Assembly (NCBI GenBank): GCA_029204225.1
Contig: CM055113.1
Location: forward strand, 22,968,427-23,010,404
Length of the DNA: 41,978 nucleotides
Direction: 5' to 3'
Origin: Diphasiastrum complanatum
Lineage: Eukaryota > Streptophyta > Lycopodiopsida > Lycopodiales > Lycopodiaceae
The position numbers and the translations under genes are program-made. Shown piece by piece: positions 1-9,355 of the stretch; the first letter of the stretch is position 1; each line of letters begins with the position of its first letter. The notes below the pieces were generated by a model. That model was given only the letters and a program-made list of their open reading frames with translations, had not been told where the DNA came from and ran no database searches.

Positions 1-301
1 TTAGTTTTTTATTATTGCTTATTAAGCTTGGCAAGGCCTGGCAGAATCAGTCCTGGCTCCCCGGACATGGGGTCCCGGGAGCCGTCCGGTGGCAGAATCC
101 ACTTGCCTTTTCCCTGAACTAGGCCCATGGACCTTAGCTCCAGAGCTACGTCATGACTAGTGACTACTTGACTACGTCAACCACAGGTCGGAAGGGCTCA
201 TCCCTTGATGTACTAAACCTTGCTCTGGGGACCTTAGGGGAGGTCACCCCTTAGAGTGTTACAGGGCATGCTAGGTTGCTCCTGAGTCCTGCTTTACAAC
301 A
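1..301 (-). repeat. Chromovirus 3' LTR (partial, cut by window)
   Basis: This stretch matches 9990-10272 almost base for base, apart from small indels. Shared landmarks are the GGCAAG-CCTGGCAGAATCAG block, the CTCCAGAGCTA block and the terminal TTTACAACA. Similarity stops at 301, exactly where the minus-strand PPT begins, so 301 is the first base of the 3' LTR (TGTTGTAAAGC on the minus strand). About 300 of the expected ~917 bp are visible. The two LTR copies differ at many positions and indels, indicating an old insertion. Confidence 0.9.
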
Positions 302-312
302 TCCTCCCTCGG
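302..312 (-). other. Polypurine tract of the chromovirus
   Basis: The minus strand reads CCGAGGGAGGA directly before the 3' LTR start TGTTG. This is the expected position and composition for the plus-strand primer of reverse transcription, and it confirms the LTR boundary. Confidence 0.8.
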
Positions 313-1008
313 TTTGGGAAAAAAGCTTATGTCCTCATTAGGCCCAAACTAGAGACCTAGGATGTATGGCACGGGCTTAATTCATCGACCCCTTAACAAC
401 TTTGAATAAAAAAAAAATACATTGGCAGTAGCACAGGAAAAGTGTAGATAAAGTTCACTTACGTAAAACCTGTGTAAAGCTGCAAGTGATTTATTGACAA
501 ACTTAAGAGAGATACCTGGAAGTTCCTTGAACTTTAAAATGGCCATGAATGTTCATGTAGGAGGCATGCCGCCAGGTAGTGCTTTGTGTGCTGATCTGGG
601 AAAACGGCTATTGCATTAGAGGAGTTTTAAATCCAAAAAAAGACCCTTTGTAAAGATTCTTTTTATATTTTTTTCTCAATTTTTCTTACACATGGACTAA
701 TCAAAACACTCAAATTTGAAATCTACGTAACATAACTTTTTGAGTCCACATTTTGATTCCACACTAAAAATGGCATAACTTTTTAGTGGTAAGTCCAAAT
801 TTAGCAAAGTTTGGTGCATTGGAAAGCGCTCGACAAGGGCTTTCTAATGATTCTTACATGATATACTTTGATCTACGATTAAAAAGTTATGGCAAGTCAA
901 AAGTATTAGTGTTATATTATTTTAATAATATAAACTTACATCTTGCACGAATTCTTAAAGGGTCTTTTGGAGCCCAAAACTCCTCTAATGGCATTGGTTT
1001 CTTCTGCA
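313..1008 (-). other. Chromovirus 3' untranslated region
   Basis: About 700 bp between the chromodomain and the PPT. I see no convincing protein-coding stretch on either strand; short plus-strand open frames here look random. It contains a phrase on loss of methylene-like A/T-rich repeats (two nearby copies of a CATAACTTTTT-AGT motif near 730-785). I see nothing else to annotate. Confidence 0.5.
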
Positions 1009-1130
1009 GATAATCTGCCAGTACTTCAGGGGCTCCCTCCTTAAGTTTGTCTTCGTACTCCCAAGAAGCCTCAATGAGTGAGCCCATAGCCACTTCACTA
1101 GATATTCACGTTGAACGCCAGTTCGCTTTC
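1009..1130 (-). pseudogene. Chromodomain at the integrase C-terminus (frameshifted)
   Basis: The minus strand encodes REYLVKW in one frame and, about 20 bases further on, ASWEYEDKLKEGAPEVLADY in another. Together these are the two halves of a retroelement chromodomain (the usual form is REYLVKWKGY followed by a W-E-x-E-D-L motif). A one- or two-base indel lies between them, near 1080. In chromoviruses this domain sits at the end of integrase and is thought to direct insertion to particular chromatin marks. Here it cannot be translated in one frame, so it is a relic. The order IN core, GPY/F, chromodomain, PPT matches the family. Confidence 0.75.
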
Positions 1131-1228
1131 TATGTGTCAATATTTTTTTCTGGTACAAGCTGCCTCTTTGGTATCATCAAGTGCCGTTGGTGGGTGACAG
1201 AGTTTGTGTTGCCGATCAAATCGCTCAT

Positions 1229-1441
1229 CTAGTTTGTAACCGTTTGAGTAATGAGATATGAAACACATTGTGTATATCCAAGTTGGTTGGCAGCACCAAT
1301 CGGTAAGGCCACTGGGTTGATCTTCTTGGTGACATAATATGGCCCCGCATAAGGTCGAACGAACTTATGAGAGAGACCTTTTGGTAACGCAATGTTCTTT
1401 GTGTTCAACCACACTTGATCACCCTTTGTGTTCAACCACAC
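1229..1441 (-). pseudogene. Integrase GPY/F region
   Basis: The frame carries GDQVWLNTKNIALP, then LSHKFVRPYAGPYYVTKKI and NPVALPI. This is the GPY/F module (KF-x-x-x-Y-x-GPY-x-V-x-x-I-NPVA) that follows the integrase core in Ty3/gypsy elements. The unit GD-QVWLNTK is duplicated: CTTGATCACC--TTTGTGTTCAACCACA repeats at about 1407 and 1436, giving two copies in tandem. The expected HPVFH sequence after NPVA is degraded. The frame is separated from the core (1774-2085) by stops, so this is a decayed part of pol. Confidence 0.75.
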
Positions 1442-1773
1442 TTGATCACCTTCCTCAAAATTCCAGTTCTCGTCGATGTGGGTTTACGTCAGCTGCCATA
1501 CTTCTTTGGGACTGCTCTAAAAATGACTTCACCTCTGTCAGCTTTGTGTGCCACTCATTGATGAATTTCCTTTACAGTGGGTACTGGAGTTTCTTGCAAG
1601 CCTGTAAGAAAAGAGCTTGGGACAATCGATAGCCGACCATTGCTTATCTCGAAGGGTGCCCTTCCAGTAGATCTGTTCACTTGGCTGTTATGTGCAAACT
1701 CGACAATATCCAAGTAGTTGACCCAATCGGATTAGTCCCAAGCAACATAATTTCGTAAATATTGTTCAATCTG

Positions 1774-2252
1774 TCAATTGACTCGTTCCGTTTGCGCATC
1801 TGTCTGAGGGTGATATGCAGTGCTGAAATTCAGTCCAGTCCCCACAAGGCGAAATAGACAAGTCCAAAACTTTTTGATGAACTTGGTGTCTTGGTCAGAA
1901 ATAGTCGTTCTAGGCAGGCCATGGTATTTGAAGACACATTTGAAAAATAACCTTGCCACTTCTTCAGCTGTCACTGAAACTTTAGTTGGTACTTGATGAA
2001 CTTGCTTTGAAAAGTGGTCAACCACCACATAAATTGAGTCGAAGCCTTGGCATCCGTGTAGTTGAACAATAAAATCCATGCTCACCGAATCTCATGGGTA
2101 TGCTGGTACCGATAATGGTTGGAGTAGTCCTGCTGGAGCTAGCGGTTCCACCTTCACTTGTTGACATGTCGGGCATGTTTGCACATAGGATTCAACGTCT
2201 GCCCACAGACCTGACCAATAGAAGCCTCTTTTGAGAAGTTCATACATGCGAT
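1774..2252 (-). pseudogene. Chromovirus integrase zinc finger and catalytic core
   Basis: The 103-residue frame at 1774-2085 holds the retroviral integrase core. Asp4 is in SMDFI, Asp64 in TTISDQDTKF and Glu100 in HPQTDAQTERVN. Exactly 35 residues separate Asp64 and Glu100, a textbook D,D35E spacing, so the catalytic triad is intact. Immediately upstream (2086-2252) another frame encodes the H2C2 zinc finger end, including VQTCPTCQQ. The core frame ends in TGA directly after TERVN where the family has Arg (CGA), a probable C-to-T change at a CpG. Translation would have to cross frame changes at both ends, so the gene is broken. Confidence 0.88.
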
Positions 2253-3716
2253 TCACCCTGGATGTCTGGCGGCTAGTACGTCATGATGTTCTCGCAAGAC
2301 TTTCTTCCTTAGGTTGATGTTGTCTGGGACATATACTCTGCGTTGTTTATAAACAACCATTTGATCTTTCCAAGTGAAATGTTTATGAGGCTTTCCCAGC
2401 TGGAATTCGATCATTAAGTTCTTCGCCAATGCATCTACACCATAATTCTCCTTGATTTCTTGGAGTAGGCCAGTCACTTGAGTTGTCACCATTGCCATCA
2501 AGTGTTCCTGTCTACTTAGTGCGTCTGCCACCACATTGTTCTTTCCCGCCGTGTGTACAATGTCTATATTGAATTTTGAGAGAAAGTTTTTCCATCGCAT
2601 TTGCTTTGGCATGAGCATACCTTGGGATGAGAAGTACTTGAGTGATACATTATCAGTGAATGTCTTAAAGGGTTTTCCTGCCACATGATGTCTCCAATGC
2701 TTCACTTCTTGGACTACTACAACCATTTCTTTCTCATGAGTTGACCATCATCACTCTACATCACTCAATTTCGTTGAAAAATATGCAACAGGTTTTCCGT
2801 CTTGCATCAGCATAGCAAAGTTCGACGCGTCTGTATGTATTTCAAAAGGTATGCTAAAGTCCGGTAAGGCAAGGATGGGTTCTTGAGTGATCCATCGTTT
2901 TAGTTCTTGGAACACTGCTTCACATTCCGGTGTCCATGTCATCTTCAGATGAGTCTTGGTCTGCTCCAACAGTAGTGCCACAATTTTGCTAAATGCCTCA
3001 ATGAATCTCCTGTAAAAGTTACATAAGCCCACAAAAGGATTTGATGCCATGAACAGTTTTAGGTGCTAGCCAATCCAAGATAGCCTTGATCTTCTTAGGA
3101 TCCATTTGAATCCGTCCATGGCCTATAACATGTCCAAGGAAATCAACCTTCCTCCACCACAAACTCACGTTTCTCTCTTTTCGCGAACAAGCAGTTCCTC
3201 CTCAGTCGTTGGAGAACTATCCTTAAATGTTTAATGTGATCTTTAAGGCTCCGGCTAAATACTAATATGTCATCGATGTACACAATGACAAATTCATCCA
3301 TCCAGTCTTGAAAAATATTGTTCATCAACATGCAAAAAGTGTCTGGTGCGTTTGTTAGACCGAATGGCATCACTAGGAACTCGTGACTCCCGTACCGTGT
3401 TTGAAATGTCGTTTTGTGCTCATCACCTTTAGCTATTTGAATTTGATGATATCCGAATCTGAGATCTATTCGGCTAAAGTAATTGGCATGTTTGAGTTGG
3501 TCGAATAGGTCATCAATTCTAGGCATGGGGGTATTTGTTCTTGATGGTACTCTTGTTAAGCATGCGATAATCCACACACATTCGAAGAGTTTTGTCCGCC
3601 TTTTCCACGAACAACACTGGGGCTCCAAAAGGTGAAGCGCTAGGTCTAATAAAACCTTTGTCTATCAACTCACCAAGTTGTCGTTTCAGTCTTGTGACAT
3701 TTTGTAGGGTGCTCAT
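2253..3716 (-). pseudogene. Chromovirus reverse transcriptase and RNase H
   Basis: Overlapping minus-strand frames spell out Ty3-type RT followed by RNase H. At 3519-3716 is the N-terminal part ([20 protein letters not shown], then [10 protein letters not shown]). At 3143-3628 are the palm motifs (FSRIDLRFGYHQI with a catalytic Asp, FGLTNAPDTF, and VYIDDILVFS with the YIDD pair). At 2751-3050 RNase H begins (IHTDASNFA, with its first Asp). At 2253-2726 it ends (FTDNVSLKYF, NVVADALSR). At least three frame changes (near 3520, 3100 and 2740) interrupt it. Catalytic residues are still readable, but no continuous protein can be made. Confidence 0.92.
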
Positions 3717-4227
3717 GAAGTTGGCTCCGTTCTTGGTACCAACTCAATTTTATGGTCCACTGGTCTTCGAGGAGGTAGCTTAGCTGGGAGTTCCTCCGGA
3801 AACACATCGTTAAATTCTTCTAGCAAATCTGTCATCACTTTTGGCAAGTGTTCTTGTCGCACACTTTTCCCTTCTGGGACTTCTCGGCAGATGCAAAGAA
3901 AGCACTTTGACCTTTTCCCTTTCACCATTCTTTTCATCGCTAATGCTGCAACCAGATTTTGTTCAATATCGGTATCCTTAGCATTTCCTCCGAGCAGGGC
4001 TTTTGTCATGCAGATTTGTCCCTTGTAATCCAAGAGGACCAAGTTTGAGCTCCTACCCAAAACTGTGATACAATGTTCATTTAACCAAGGGAGGCCCAAA
4101 ATCACATCGAAGGCATCCATCTCTAAAATCAAAAAGCTAAGTTTAGTCTTCCATCTTCCAATCTGCACCGGGATATGTCGCTTTGTCTGCACCTAGTGCT
4201 CCCTTCGCTGTTTCTACCTTGAGAGTA
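3713..4227 (-). pseudogene. Chromovirus protease C-terminal part and PR-RT linker
   Basis: The frame includes FLILEMDAFDVILGLPWL, the conserved ILG-hydrophobic flap that closes a Ty3-type aspartic protease. A linker follows with [20 protein letters not shown], the usual start of RT (the family form is LPPxRxIDHxIxL). The N-terminal catalytic half (DSGA) is not upstream here; it lies at 8453-8668 on the far side of the Copia-1 insertion. The protein is therefore split by 4.2 kb. The coding phase runs up to the target duplication at 4228-4232. Confidence 0.85.
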
Positions 4228-4232
4228 GATGT
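4228..4232. repeat. Left target-site duplication of Copia-1 (GATGT)
   Basis: GATGT directly precedes the left LTR end TGTGAAAGATT. The same five bases follow the right LTR end at 8448-8452. Five bases is the usual copia duplication length. Confidence 0.92.
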
Positions 4233-4967
4233 TGTGAAAGATTTTAGATCCTTAAGATCCAATCTACTTGAATGATCTTTGGTTAGAAAGAGAAATACAC
4301 TACCAATCTCACCAATGTAGAAAAATCAACATCTACACACAATTTGAGATGCAAACACTAATAGAACTTGATCAAACTTGAATGAAATGATTATGTACTG
4401 TTGTTGTCCATCTATTCATATTGATTTACTGTAGGTAGATTCATTTACATGATTGTAGCTTTAACAATGGCAATGTTCCATTTGCATGTTGCTCTTCCGA
4501 TGGAATGCACTCCAATTATTAAGAAAAATGCAAAAGTTGTATAGAATGTTGCAGAATTGAGAATGAATAATCATATGAATATAGATTTGTGGGTGGATGG
4601 ATCAATTTATCCTAATGATCCAGATACCATTTTGTGTCTAGATTTTAAGTCCGTAACTCATCTTTTCAGATATGTATGTGAAGAAAATAGCGGATTACTT
4701 GGATTCACACGTGTGGATCCAAAAATAGCAAATATAGATCATTCTACACATAGAATTGCAAGCAATCAATGTACCCAACTTATTCAAATTGAATCTACTC
4801 AAACTCGCATTCTAACTCTCCCACACTTTCAAAAAGTGTTTATTCAAATGAAATTTAGACTAATGAACTTTGAAAAGTCAACCTCTAAGTCTAAAACAAG
4901 TTTTGGCCTCAATATGCCAAATCTAAAAATATTGCAAAATGTGATGAAACTAGTTGAATCTTTCACA
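4233..4967 (-). repeat. Copia-1 3' LTR (735 bp)
   Basis: It starts TGTGAAAGATT and ends AATCTTTCACA, with the PPT immediately inside. Positions 4742-4967 match 8233-8447 closely. The remaining ~500 bp has no counterpart in the truncated 5' LTR. It contains one CACACGTGTG palindrome (4706-4715), the motif that recurs in the Copia-2 LTR. A plus-strand open stretch (about 4557-4790, starting MRMNNHMNIDLWVDG) crosses the LTR. I do not recognise it and treat it as chance or a captured fragment. Confidence 0.9.
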
Positions 4968-6426
4968 CTCCCTCTTCAACTAGTTTTAGGATAGACTTTG
5001 ATAATACTCCAAGTGAAGTCCTATGCTTCATGAACAAGTGTTTTTCCAATTCTTTGGTGAGGATATCGGCTACATATTGCCTTGAAGACACATGTTGAAG
5101 CTCCACCTCCTTTGCAATGACTCGCTCCCTCACAAAATGATATTGTATCTCAATATGCTTGCTCCTAGCATGAAAGATAGGATTGGATGCCATTCTTTGG
5201 GCTGATTGATTGTCACAAAAGATGATTGGGCTCTCTGAAAAATCCAGCAAGTGAAGATCCTTGATCATCCTTTTGATCGATACCATCTCCTTTGTGCAAT
5301 GTGTAAGAGCTTTGTACTCGGCCTCACTAGATGACAATGAGATAGTGGCTTGTTTCTTTGACATCCATGATATAGCTCCATCACCTATGAAAATACAATA
5401 AGCACTAATGGATTTTCTATCCATTACATCTCCAGCATAGTCCGAATCTGAAAATCCAAAAAGATTAGGTGATGATCCCTCATACAATATGCCAAAATCT
5501 CGAGTTCCAATGATGTACCTCAAAACTCGCTTTCCTAGCTTCCAATGCTCCTCACTAGGATCTTGCATGAATTGACTCAATATTTCAACACAATAGCTTA
5601 GATCAGGTCTAGTATTGATTAGATAGATGAGTGAACCAACTAGCTTTCTATAGAGAGTAATGTCCTCGAAGGATCTTTCATTACCTCTTATAGTTAGCTT
5701 TACATGAGACTCCATAGGTGTGTCAATAGCTTTTGCATCTACCATATGAAATCTTTCTAGAATAGAATTAGCATACTTATCTTGACAAATGAAAGTAGAT
5801 TGAGAAGATCTAATGACTTTTATTCCTAAAATGTAATGCAAATTACCAAGATCATGCACCTCAAACTCCTCCTTAAGAGCATTCTTGATATCCTCCACAT
5901 CTTGATTGTCTCCACCACTCAAGATGATATCATCCACATAGATTAGCAAGATAGTAACATCATTTCCAGCAAACCTATAATAAAGTGAATGATCATACTC
6001 ACTTATAACAAAGCCTTGAGAGAGTAAAAAAATGTTAAGCTTAGCATACCAACTCCTTGGTGCTTGCTTAAGGCCATATAAACTCTTTTGTAGAAAACAC
6101 ACATGATTTGGCTTTGTTGATGAAATGTAGCTCTCGGGTTGCTCCATGTATACTTCCTCCTCAAGTTCACCATTCAAGAATGCATTTGAAATTTCCATTT
6201 GCCATAGATCCCATCCATAAAGTGTAGCAAGTGAAATGATGACTCGAATGCTTACCATCTTTGCCACGGGTGCAAAGGTCTCATCATAGTCAATTCCTTG
6301 TTGTTGAGCATATCCTTTTGCCACTAACCTTGCCTTGTACTTGTTGATAGATCCATCTTGGTTTGTCTTCACCTTGAAGATCCATTTGCATCCAATAACT
6401 TTCTTGTCCTTAGGCAACTCCACCAA
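4963..6426 (-). pseudogene. Copia-1 reverse transcriptase and RNase H
   Basis: A long open frame of 487 residues covers the copia RT (GCKWIFKVK near residue 12, KARLVAKGYAQ at 31, TFAPVAKM at 50, SLYGLKQAPRSWY at 115, YVDDIILSGG at 163-172). RNase H follows (GFSDSDYAGD, SLSSSEAEYKAL, CDNQSA, ARSKHIE, HVSSRQYVADILTK), and the frame ends within the LTR. The first catalytic Asp of RT motif A (normally QMDV) is Glu78 (WQMEIS), which should impair polymerisation. The YVDD pair is intact. The upstream part of pol (6427-6595) is in another frame, so the initiating Met is just the first one after the break. Confidence 0.93.
4968..4979 (-). other. Copia-1 polypurine tract
   Basis: The minus strand reads TTGAAGAGGGAG directly before the LTR start TGTGAAAG. 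The purine run and its zero spacing to the LTR fit a copia plus-strand primer. Confidence 0.82.
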
Positions 6427-7027
6427 TCTCCATGTTCCATTCTTCTTGATACTCGAAATACATTGCTGGGATCCACTCCTCTTCTTTCCTGGCTTGATCT
6501 ACACTTGTAGGCTCATCCAAAGAAGTTAGGAAAGCAACATAGTTTCCAGAAACTACTTTCTTACCCTTTTGAGCATATGTGAGCCTTGAAGGTACTTATC
6601 TTTCTCTTGATGTTCTCCTTGGCTTTTGACTTGATGAAGGTCCATCATCACCACCATCCAAAGTAGGATCCTTCTCATCAACATCAAGAATGTTAGATCC
6701 ATCTACTTTACCATCAATCATGCTTGAAGACACCTTTGGAATGTTTCCCTCATCAAAAATGACATCTCTACCAACAATCACTTTGTTAGTAGAAGGAATG
6801 TAAATCTTGTAGGCTTTACTCACCTCACTATATCCAACAAAAATACCTCTTCTTGAAGATGGATCCTCCTTGGTCCTATCATCAAGAGTAATGTTGACAT
6901 AGCATGTGCATCCAAAAGTTCTTAGAAAGTTGACACTCGGCCTCCTCTTGAATAGCATCTCAAAAGGTGTCCTTCCATCCAAAATAGCACTCGGCCACCT
7001 ATTGCACAAGAAATTGGCACACAACAA
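6427..7027 (-). pseudogene. Copia-1 integrase C-terminus and IN-RT linker
   Basis: The frame at 6596-7027 carries GRTPFEMLFKRRPSVNFLRT, FGCTCYV, RGIFVGYS and KVIVGRDVIFDEG. These are the hallmark C-terminal integrase motifs of copia elements. A serine- and acid-rich linker follows, ending SSSQKPRRTSRER. It stops at 6596. The next ~170 bp to the RT frame still resembles the usual linker sequence (an EEW-type motif), but in shifted frames. It overlaps the preceding gag-integrase frame by about 100 bp in a different phase, showing a frameshift near 6930-7020. Confidence 0.87.
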
Positions 7028-8106
7028 AGCTTGATCCCAAAATGGTTTGCAAGATTAGCACTTAACCTCATAGCTTTAGCACTTTCACATAAAGTCCTAT
7101 TCTTTCTTTCAGCCACTCTATTTTGATGTGGGGTCCTTGATGTTGTATACTCCCTCTTGATCCCATGCTCATCATAAAAGGCCTTGAACTTGTTAGATAT
7201 GTACTCACCACCATTGTCACCTCTCAAGCACTTGATCTTTGTGGAAAATTGGTTCTCTCTTGCATTCTTGAACTTTACAAAGACATCATACACTTCATCC
7301 TTGTTCTTTAGTAGATAGATCCAACAAAATCTACTAAAATCATCAACGAATGTTACATACATCTTAGCTCCACTATTGCTAATTGTAGTAAATCCATGAA
7401 TATCCGAATGTGAAAGTTGAAAAGGCTTTGTAGATCTAGAAATAGATCTAGTATAAGGTAGTCTATGTGACATAGACAAAGCACAAGACTCACAAACATT
7501 CTTGTCATTACTTAAGGAACTTGGAAGACCAATCACAACCTTCTTCCTTGCCATTACCTCCAATGACTTGAAGTTGAGGTGTCCCATCCTTTTGTGCCAA
7601 ACCTCTTGAATAGAAATTTGCTCCCTTGCAACACATCCAACTTGGTTAGCAATAACACAAGCATCAAGTTTGAACAACTTCCCTTGCCTTTTACCTACTA
7701 ACTCATCATTCAATGCTTTCATTCTCAAAACAAAAGTACTTGGACTTTCTTCATTCTTTTGAAAACAAGAAAAGATTTGCCTTCTTAGAGTCAACACTCT
7801 AGAAGTAGACTTGGATTCATAAAGCCTCTTCAATGATTTCCAAGCTTCCAAAGATGAGGTGCACTTACCAACTTCCTTGAGAAGTTCATTGGTAACATTC
7901 ATCTTTATCATGTGACGAGCCTTCTTGGCCCTCTTGTCATACCTCAATTGATCTTGCTGTGTTGCTGGTCTCTCCTCCAAACCTACAACAATATCCAAAA
8001 CATCATTCATCTCAAGAAGTGACTCCATCCTCACTTTCCACAATGAATAGTTACTTGAGGTAAGCCTATCATTGGCTTCCAACATGACTCCAATTGAGCT
8101 TGCCAT
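6922..8106 (-). pseudogene. Copia-1 Gag fused to integrase, protease deleted
   Basis: I start this at the Met at 8106 (MASSIGVMLEANDRLTSSNY), the usual copia Gag beginning, rather than the upstream Met at 8166. The Gag/UBN2-type region (SLWKVRMESLL, CTSSLEAWKSL, RMKALNDELVG) runs to about residue 138. It then passes in frame into the GAG-preIN region (GKLFKLDA, VWHKRMGHLNFKSLE, CESCALSMSHRLPY) and the integrase core: Asp in LSHSDIHGF, Asp in CLRGDNGGEY, Glu in VAERKN. Everything normally in between is absent, namely the Gag C-terminus, zinc knuckle and aspartic protease. The junction lies near 7690-7700 and keeps the frame open. The frame degrades after about 7030. Confidence 0.9.
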
Positions 8107-8232
8107 GACCTGATCTTCTCTTTTAACCTGCTTCAATGCACAAAGCACTCCTTTGATCAACAACAAATGATTTCAAAAGAAATCACCAAGATTTGAAACT
8201 ATCTCACAAATTCTCTTCTAGCACTTATCCAA

Positions 8233-8447
8233 GCAAATCAACACATAGAATCATGGAATCTACTCAAATTGAATCTACTCAAACTCGCATTCTATCTTTC
8301 CCACACTTTCAAAAAGTGTTTATTCAAATAAAATATAGACTGATGAACTCTGAAAAGTCAACCTCTAAGTCTAAAACAAGTTTTGGCCTCAATATGCCAA
8401 ATATGGAAATATTACAAAATGTGATGAAACTAGTTGAATCTTTCACA
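8233..8447 (-). repeat. Copia-1 5' LTR, truncated (about 215 bp)
   Basis: It matches 4742-4967 of the 3' LTR at roughly nine positions in ten by eye and ends with the same AATCTTTCACA. The rest of the LTR, the PBS and part of the leader are deleted at about 8232. The 8107-8232 stretch is residual leader before gag. Confidence 0.88.
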
Positions 8448-8452
8448 GATGT
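8448..8452. repeat. Right target-site duplication of Copia-1 (GATGT)
   Basis: Directly follows the LTR end TTTCACA and is identical to 4228-4232. Confidence 0.92.
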
Positions 8453-8668
8453 AACATTCCTGGTCGGCAATTTGAATTGTTTCAATACGCTCCTTGAGAT
8501 ATAGTTATGTGAAGCTCCGGAGTCGATCATGAAATCTGACTTCCTCCCCGCGATCTTTCTTGATAAGAATAACAATCTTGAACAGTCTTGGGGGTTGACC
8601 CATGGAAGTTCCTTTCCATACTTGTGTGTCGTCCACTCATAAATGTAAGCTCCTCTCACAACTCCCAA
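8453..8668 (-). pseudogene. Chromovirus protease N-terminal half
   Basis: The frame begins MGVVRGAYIYEW and reaches FMIDSGASHNYISRSV. This is the catalytic DSGA loop of a Ty3-type aspartic protease, with the Asp at about 8522. It then runs into the Copia-1 terminus at 8448. The missing flap region resumes at 4227. The zinc knuckle and capsid that should precede it are absent, so this Met is not the native Gag start. Confidence 0.88.
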
Positions 8669-9340
8669 CTAGATCAGATCACCTGGATAAAAAACAAGTA
8701 GTCAGGGATAAATCAGGTCCAGGCAAGCACACCACAAACGAACATACCAACCAAAGCTAAACAGAGGATCTCTCTCAAGTCACATTCCCCTTGAGACCGG
8801 ACGTAGGACCTTTGCCTAGTCGCGCCCACACAAATCTATCACAGAATTAGCCCACGGAGAAACATCCATCCAACCATCCGTGCTTTCACCATTAAGCAAC
8901 ACATTGCCTCAGTCACGCCCCACCACTTTTTGGTCAATAGCCCTTATAGCTATACGATCGGCAGCTATCCCGCACTGGCAGCTAACCACCCGTGCTTTAC
9001 ACCCGAATTCGAACAGCATCTCTATATCAATGGTTAACCCTTACAGTTCGAATATGTCACCCCGCACCCCACAAGGCACAGACCGTGCTTTCACCTACCT
9101 AGGCAGCACTTTGTCTCATCTGTCCTACATGTAAACGGCGCCAGGCCCGAACCGTGAGAACTGACCATGCTTACACCTCAAGGGCAGCACAGTGACTCAT
9201 CAAATCCCCCGTTCTGCCGACCACCCCGACCGCGGACGCACCTGTGCTTACACTGTGGGCAGCACCTTGCGCAACGGTTGTCCTGACAAATCCCAAAACG
9301 AGGCCATCCTTGTGAGACTTGCGTAGCTGACCGGCTAGTC
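8669..9340 (-). repeat. Chromovirus leader with degenerate ~80-110-bp repeats
   Basis: Between the PBS and the protease frame I see no Gag motifs. Instead a phrase recurs on the plus strand: CCGTGCTTTCACC (about 8878), CCGTGCTTTACACC (8990), CCGTGCTTTCACC (9083), CCATGCTTACACC (9164) and TGTGCTTACACT (9242). Three of these are followed 10-15 bases later by GGCAGCAC. The spacing shrinks from about 110 to about 77 bp. The stretch is GC-richer than its surroundings. Confidence 0.6.
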
Positions 9341-9353
9341 GGCTCTGATACCA
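9341..9353 (-). promoter_or_regulatory. Chromovirus primer-binding site (tRNA-iMet type)
   Basis: The minus strand reads TGGTATCAGAGCC, the common plant initiator-Met tRNA primer complement. It lies two bases inside the LTR end. Confidence 0.88.
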
Positions 9354-9355
9354 CA

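Larger units (their letters stand above)
4233..8447 (-). mobile_element. Copia-1: Ty1/copia element nested in the chromovirus protease
   Basis: A complete insertion bounded by perfect 11-base inverted termini (TGTGAAAGATT at 4233, AATCTTTCACA ending at 8447) and flanked by GATGT on both sides. Coding is on the minus strand in copia order: gag, integrase, RT, RNase H. The element has large internal deletions. The 5' LTR keeps only about 215 of 735 bp, the PBS is gone, and gag is joined straight to the integrase region with the zinc knuckle and protease missing. Because the outer termini and duplication are intact, the deletions arose after insertion or were already present in the mobilised RNA copy. 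It could not have moved on its own. Confidence 0.93.

Noticed and set aside
786-1632. Plus-strand open frames over the chromovirus 3' end
   Set aside because: They lie antisense to recognisable integrase and chromodomain sequence and have no motif of their own.
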